NCBI RefSeq assembly: GCF_013410345.1
Contig: NZ_JACCFJ010000001.1
Location: forward strand, 1,178,001 to 1,242,000
Reading direction: 5' to 3'
DNA length: 64,000 nt
Source: Saccharopolyspora hordei
GTDB lineage: Bacteria > Actinomycetota > Actinomycetes > Mycobacteriales > Pseudonocardiaceae
Shown here: in pieces, positions 61,328 through 64,000 of the stretch
How positions within the stretch are numbered: position 1 is the stretch's first letter
Layout: each line of letters starts with the position of its first letter
The notes under the pieces: generated by a model
Told to the model about the DNA's origin: nothing
Databases searched by the model: none
Seen by the model: only the letters and a program-made list of their open reading frames with translations
Translations under genes and position numbers: made by a program

Positions 61328-61933
61328 ATGGCTCGTTACACCGGCCCCGCAACCCGCAAGTCCCGCCGGCTGAAGGTCGACCTGGTCGGCGGTGACCAGG
61401 CGTTCGAGCGCCGCCCGTACCCGCCGGGGCAGCACGGTCGTGCGCGCATCAAGGAGACCGAGTACCTGCTGCAGCTCCAGGAGAAGCAGAAGGCCCGGTA
61501 CACCTACGGCGTGCTCGAGCGGCAGTTCCGCAACTACTACGAGGAAGCCAACCGGCGCCCGGGCAAGACCGGTGACAACCTCCTGCAGCTGCTGGAATGC
61601 CGGCTGGACAACGTCGTGTACCGCGCCGGCCTGGCCCGCACCCGCCGGATGGCGCGGCAGCTGGTCAGCCACGGCCACTTCCTGGTCAACGGCAAGCGCG
61701 TCAACGTCCCGAGCTTCCAGGTCTCGAAGTGGGACATCATCGACGTCAAGCCGAAGTCGCTGAACACCACGCCGTTCATCATCGCCAAGGAGACCCTGGG
61801 CGAGCGTCCGGTCCCGGCCTGGCTGCAGGTCGTGCCCTCGAACCTGCGGATCCTGGTGCACCAGCGCCCGGAGCGCGCGCAGATCGACACCCCGGTCACC
61901 GAGCAGCTCATCGTCGAGCTCTACTCGAAGTGA
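61328..61933 (+). CDS. rpsD: 30S ribosomal protein S4
   Basis: The 201-residue assembly initiator is of the zinc-less type: N-terminal ARYTGPATRKSRRLKVDL without the four-cysteine cluster. The S4 RNA-binding fold (LECRLDNVVYRAGLARTRRMA and LVNGKRVNVPS) is clear. A zinc-type paralogue is not in the window. A strong hairpin separates it from rpoA. Confidence 0.99.
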   Translation: MARYTGPATRKSRRLKVDLVGGDQAFERRPYPPGQHGRARIKETEYLLQLQEKQKARYTYGVLERQFRNYYEEANRRPGKTGDNLLQLLECRLDNVVYRAGLARTRRMARQLVSHGHFLVNGKRVNVPSFQVSKWDIIDVKPKSLNTTPFIIAKETLGERPVPAWLQVVPSNLRILVHQRPERAQIDTPVTEQLIVELYSK

Positions 61934-61939
61934 CGCGTC

Positions 61940-61970
61940 CCGCCGACGGCCGCCGAGCGGTCGTCGGCGG
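61940..61970 (+). terminator. Hairpin between rpsD and rpoA
   Basis: A 14-bp stem (61940-61953 with 61957-61970, one G-U pair) closes a 3-nt loop. It may attenuate transcription into rpoA, 109 nt downstream, or stabilise the upstream mRNA end. Confidence 0.65.
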
Positions 61971-62078
61971 CTCGCAGACTGTGGTGGCGGTGCAGGAACC
62001 CCGCCACCGGCCCGCGCTACGCGGGCACGCCATTCCATCGGCGTCATATGGCGGGCGCCGTGAGGGAAGGAAAGTCAA

Positions 62079-63158
62079 GTGCTCATCTCCCAGCGACCCA
62101 CACTGTCCGAGGAGGTCGTGTCGGAGACCCGCTCCCGGTTCGTCATCGAGCCGCTGGAGCCGGGGTTCGGCTACACCCTGGGCAACTCGTTGCGTCGCAC
62201 GCTGCTCTCCTCCATCCCGGGGGCGGCTGTCACCAGCCTGCGCATCGACGGTGTGCTGCACGAGTTCACCACGATCCCCGGTGTGAAGGAGGACGTCACC
62301 GACGTCATCCTGAACATCAAGGAGCTGGTCGTCAGCTCCGAGGAGGACGAGCCGGTGACGATGTACCTGCGCAAGCAGGGGCCGGGTGAGGTCACCGCCG
62401 CCGACATCGTGCCGCCGGCCGGTGTCACGGTGCACAACCCGGATCTGCACATCGCCACGCTCAACGCCAAGGGCAAGCTGGAGATCGAGCTCGTCGTCGA
62501 GCGTGGTCGCGGTTACGTCCCTGCGATGCAGAACAAGCAGACCGGCGCCGAGATCGGCCGCATCCCGGTGGACTCGATCTACTCGCCGGTGCTGAAGGTG
62601 ACCTACAAGGTCGAGGCGACCCGTGTCGAGCAGCGCACGGACTTCGACAAGCTGATCCTCGACGTGGAGACCAAGCCGTCCATCACCCCGCGGGACGCGG
62701 TGGCGTCGGCCGGTCGCACCCTCGTCGAGCTGTTCGGGCTCGCCCGCGAGCTCAACGTCGATGCCGAGGGCATCGAGATCGGCCCGTCGCCCGCCGAGGC
62801 CGACACCATCGCGGCGTACGCGATGCCGATCGAGGACCTCGACCTGACGGTGCGCTCCTACAACTGCCTCAAGCGGGAGGGCATCCACACCGTCGGGGAG
62901 CTGGTCTCGCGCAGCGAGGCCGACCTGCTGGACATCCGCAACTTCGGTGCGAAGTCCATCGACGAGGTCAAGATGAAGCTGGCCGGCCTCGGGCTCGCGC
63001 TCAAGGACAGCCCGCCCGGGTTCGACCCGTCCGCCGCGGCTGCCGAGTACCCGGCCGAGGGCTGGTCCTCGGAGAGCACGACCGTCGGCACGGTCGGCCC
63101 CGTCGAGGACAACGGCTACGACGACGGTCAGGACTACGCGGAGACAGAGCAGCTGTAG
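62079..63158 (+). CDS. rpoA: DNA-directed RNA polymerase subunit alpha
   Basis: The 359-residue alpha subunit initiates polymerase assembly. The N-terminal domain has [28 protein letters not shown]. The C-terminal domain ([19 protein letters not shown] and [20 protein letters not shown]) binds UP elements and activators. An acidic tail ends TEQL. GTG start behind GGGAAGGAAAG. It is followed by rplQ. Confidence 0.99.
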   Translation: MLISQRPTLSEEVVSETRSRFVIEPLEPGFGYTLGNSLRRTLLSSIPGAAVTSLRIDGVLHEFTTIPGVKEDVTDVILNIKELVVSSEEDEPVTMYLRKQGPGEVTAADIVPPAGVTVHNPDLHIATLNAKGKLEIELVVERGRGYVPAMQNKQTGAEIGRIPVDSIYSPVLKVTYKVEATRVEQRTDFDKLILDVETKPSITPRDAVASAGRTLVELFGLARELNVDAEGIEIGPSPAEADTIAAYAMPIEDLDLTVRSYNCLKREGIHTVGELVSRSEADLLDIRNFGAKSIDEVKMKLAGLGLALKDSPPGFDPSAAAAEYPAEGWSSESTTVGTVGPVEDNGYDDGQDYAETEQL

Positions 63159-63205
63159 CTGTGTTGCGCGTCCGGGCTCCCGGCGCGCCCTGAGAGGAGC
63201 AACCG

Positions 63206-63757
63206 ATGCCCACCCCGACCAAGGGTCCGCGTCTCGGCGGGTCGCCGGCGCACGAGCGGCTCATCATGGCCAACCTGGCCACCCAGCTGTTCGAGCACGG
63301 TCGGATCACGACCACCGAGGCGAAGGCGAAGCGGCTGCGGCCGATCGCCGAGCGGCTGATCACCAAGGCCAAGAAGGGCGACCTGCACAACCGCCGCGAG
63401 GTCATGAAGACCATCCGCGACAAGGACGTCGTGCACAAGCTCTTCGCGGAGATCGGTCCCCACTTCGCGAACCGCCCCGGCGGTTACACCCGCATCATCA
63501 AGACGATGCCGCGCAAGGGTGACAACGCGAAGATGGCCGTCATCGCGCTGGTGACCGAGCAGCTGGTCACCACCGAGGCGGAGGCCGCTCGCGGCACCAA
63601 GTTCGCCAAGGACGAGCCGAAGGCCGAGGAGGCCCCGAAGGCCGAGGCGACCGAGGCGCCGGCGGAGAACGCCGAGGCCGAGACCAAGGCCGAGGCTGAG
63701 GAGACCGCCGAGGCCAAGGCCGAGGACACCGCTGCCGAGAAGAAGGACGAGTCCTGA
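63206..63757 (+). CDS. rplQ: 50S ribosomal protein L17
   Basis: The 183-residue L17 has a conserved core to about residue 118 ([20 protein letters not shown] and [19 protein letters not shown]), then an Ala/Glu/Lys-rich tail of about 60 residues. The tail is absent from E. coli L17 (127 residues) but usual in actinobacteria. It ends the alpha block. A strong hairpin follows inside the truA start region. Confidence 0.99.
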   Translation: MPTPTKGPRLGGSPAHERLIMANLATQLFEHGRITTTEAKAKRLRPIAERLITKAKKGDLHNRREVMKTIRDKDVVHKLFAEIGPHFANRPGGYTRIIKTMPRKGDNAKMAVIALVTEQLVTTEAEAARGTKFAKDEPKAEEAPKAEATEAPAENAEAETKAEAEETAEAKAEDTAAEKKDES

Positions 63758-63774
63758 TCTCGGCACGCACTGCC

Positions 63775-64000
63775 GTGGACGAGCCCGCTGCTCCCGCTGG
63801 GGAGGGCGGGCTCGTTCGCGTGCGCCTCGACGTGTCCTACGACGGCACGGACTTCAACGGCTGGGCCAAGCAGCCCGGCCTGCGCACCGTGCAGGGCCTG
63901 CTCGAGGACGCGCTGGCCAAGCAGCCGCCGGGGCGGTCGGTGCCGCACTCGGTGGTGGTGGCCGGCCGCACGGACGCCGGGGTGCACGCCACGGGCCAGG
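63775..64000 (+). CDS. truA: tRNA pseudouridine synthase A, 3' part missing
   Basis: The 75 visible codons contain [19 protein letters not shown], the RTVQG turn and the catalytic [13 protein letters not shown] motif with the nucleophilic Asp. TruA makes pseudouridine 38-40 in tRNA anticodon arms. I chose GTG at 63775, which gives a short leader before the conserved domain as in mycobacterial TruA. GTG at 63820 is an alternative, because a strong hairpin covers 63779-63815. The gene continues beyond the window. Confidence 0.93.
   Translation, partial: MDEPAAPAGEGGLVRVRLDVSYDGTDFNGWAKQPGLRTVQGLLEDALAKQPPGRSVPHSVVVAGRTDAGVHATGQ
63779..63815 (+). terminator. Hairpin after rplQ, inside the truA 5' end
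   Basis: ACGAGCCCGC (63779-63788) pairs with GCGGGCTCGT (63806-63815). CTCCC (63791-63795) pairs with GGGAG (63800-63804) inside. It is probably the alpha-operon terminator or attenuator, and it bears on the choice of truA start. Confidence 0.7.

Overview
The window is high-GC actinobacterial chromosome, most likely from a filamentous Pseudonocardiales-type organism (Saccharopolyspora, Saccharothrix, Amycolatopsis and relatives). The evidence is very high third-position GC, frequent GTG and TTG starts, the zinc form of S14, short Adk, the tail-extended L17, CpnT/EspC/YbaB-type type VII secretion (T7SS) cassettes and a TNT-domain protein. The species cannot be named from the sequence alone.

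The backbone is the large transcription/translation supercluster on the + strand: rpoB-rpoC (1.7-9.2 kb), then rpsL-rpsG-fusA-tuf (38.1-42.5 kb), the S10 block rpsJ-rplC-rplD-rplW-rplB-rpsS-rplV-rpsC-rplP-rpmC-rpsQ (43.0-48.4 kb), the spc block rplN-rplX-rplE-rpsN-rpsH-rplF-rplR-rpsE-rpmD-rplO (48.5-52.9 kb), secY-adk-map (55.2-58.1 kb) and the alpha block infA-rpmJ-rpsM-rpsK-rpsD-rpoA-rplQ with the start of truA (60.0-64.0 kb). A partial TPR-repeat gene runs off the left edge. Strong hairpins mark most block ends.

Three accessory insertions interrupt this core. The largest (9.4-37.6 kb, between rpoC and rpsL) carries a membrane protein, a minus-strand cassette (YbaB-like, EspC-like and a toxin-less CpnT-like WXG100 protein), a low-complexity basic protein, a MocR-type regulator, and a mirrored plus-strand cassette (YbaB-like, EspC-like, then a 2155-residue CpnT-like protein). 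The large protein reads in order as a WXG100-like export domain, a long Gly/Pro/Ser linker with 105-bp tandem repeats, a possible clan-CD (C80/CPD-like) cysteine protease module, and a C-terminal R-S-ExE ADP-ribosyltransferase. It is followed at once by four intact genes and one decayed copy that together hold about seven ADP-ribosylglycohydrolase (DraG/ARH) domains, some with all catalytic motifs and some without. The array ends with a TNT (NAD+ glycohydrolase-type) protein. I read this as an actinobacterial ADP-ribosylating effector with an expanded, partly catalytic and partly pseudo-enzymatic ADP-ribosyl-hydrolase immunity array. This is the most interesting content of the window.

The second insertion (53.1-54.9 kb, between rplO and secY) encodes three small secreted proteins: a beta-gamma-crystallin/I36-like protein and two paralogues resembling aerolysin-type (ETX/MTX2-like) proteins. 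The third (58.1-59.6 kb, between map and infA, minus strand) encodes two paralogous PmtA-like SAM-dependent methyltransferases. No tRNA, rRNA, CRISPR array, transposase or T7SS core machinery (EccB/C/D/E, MycP) was found.
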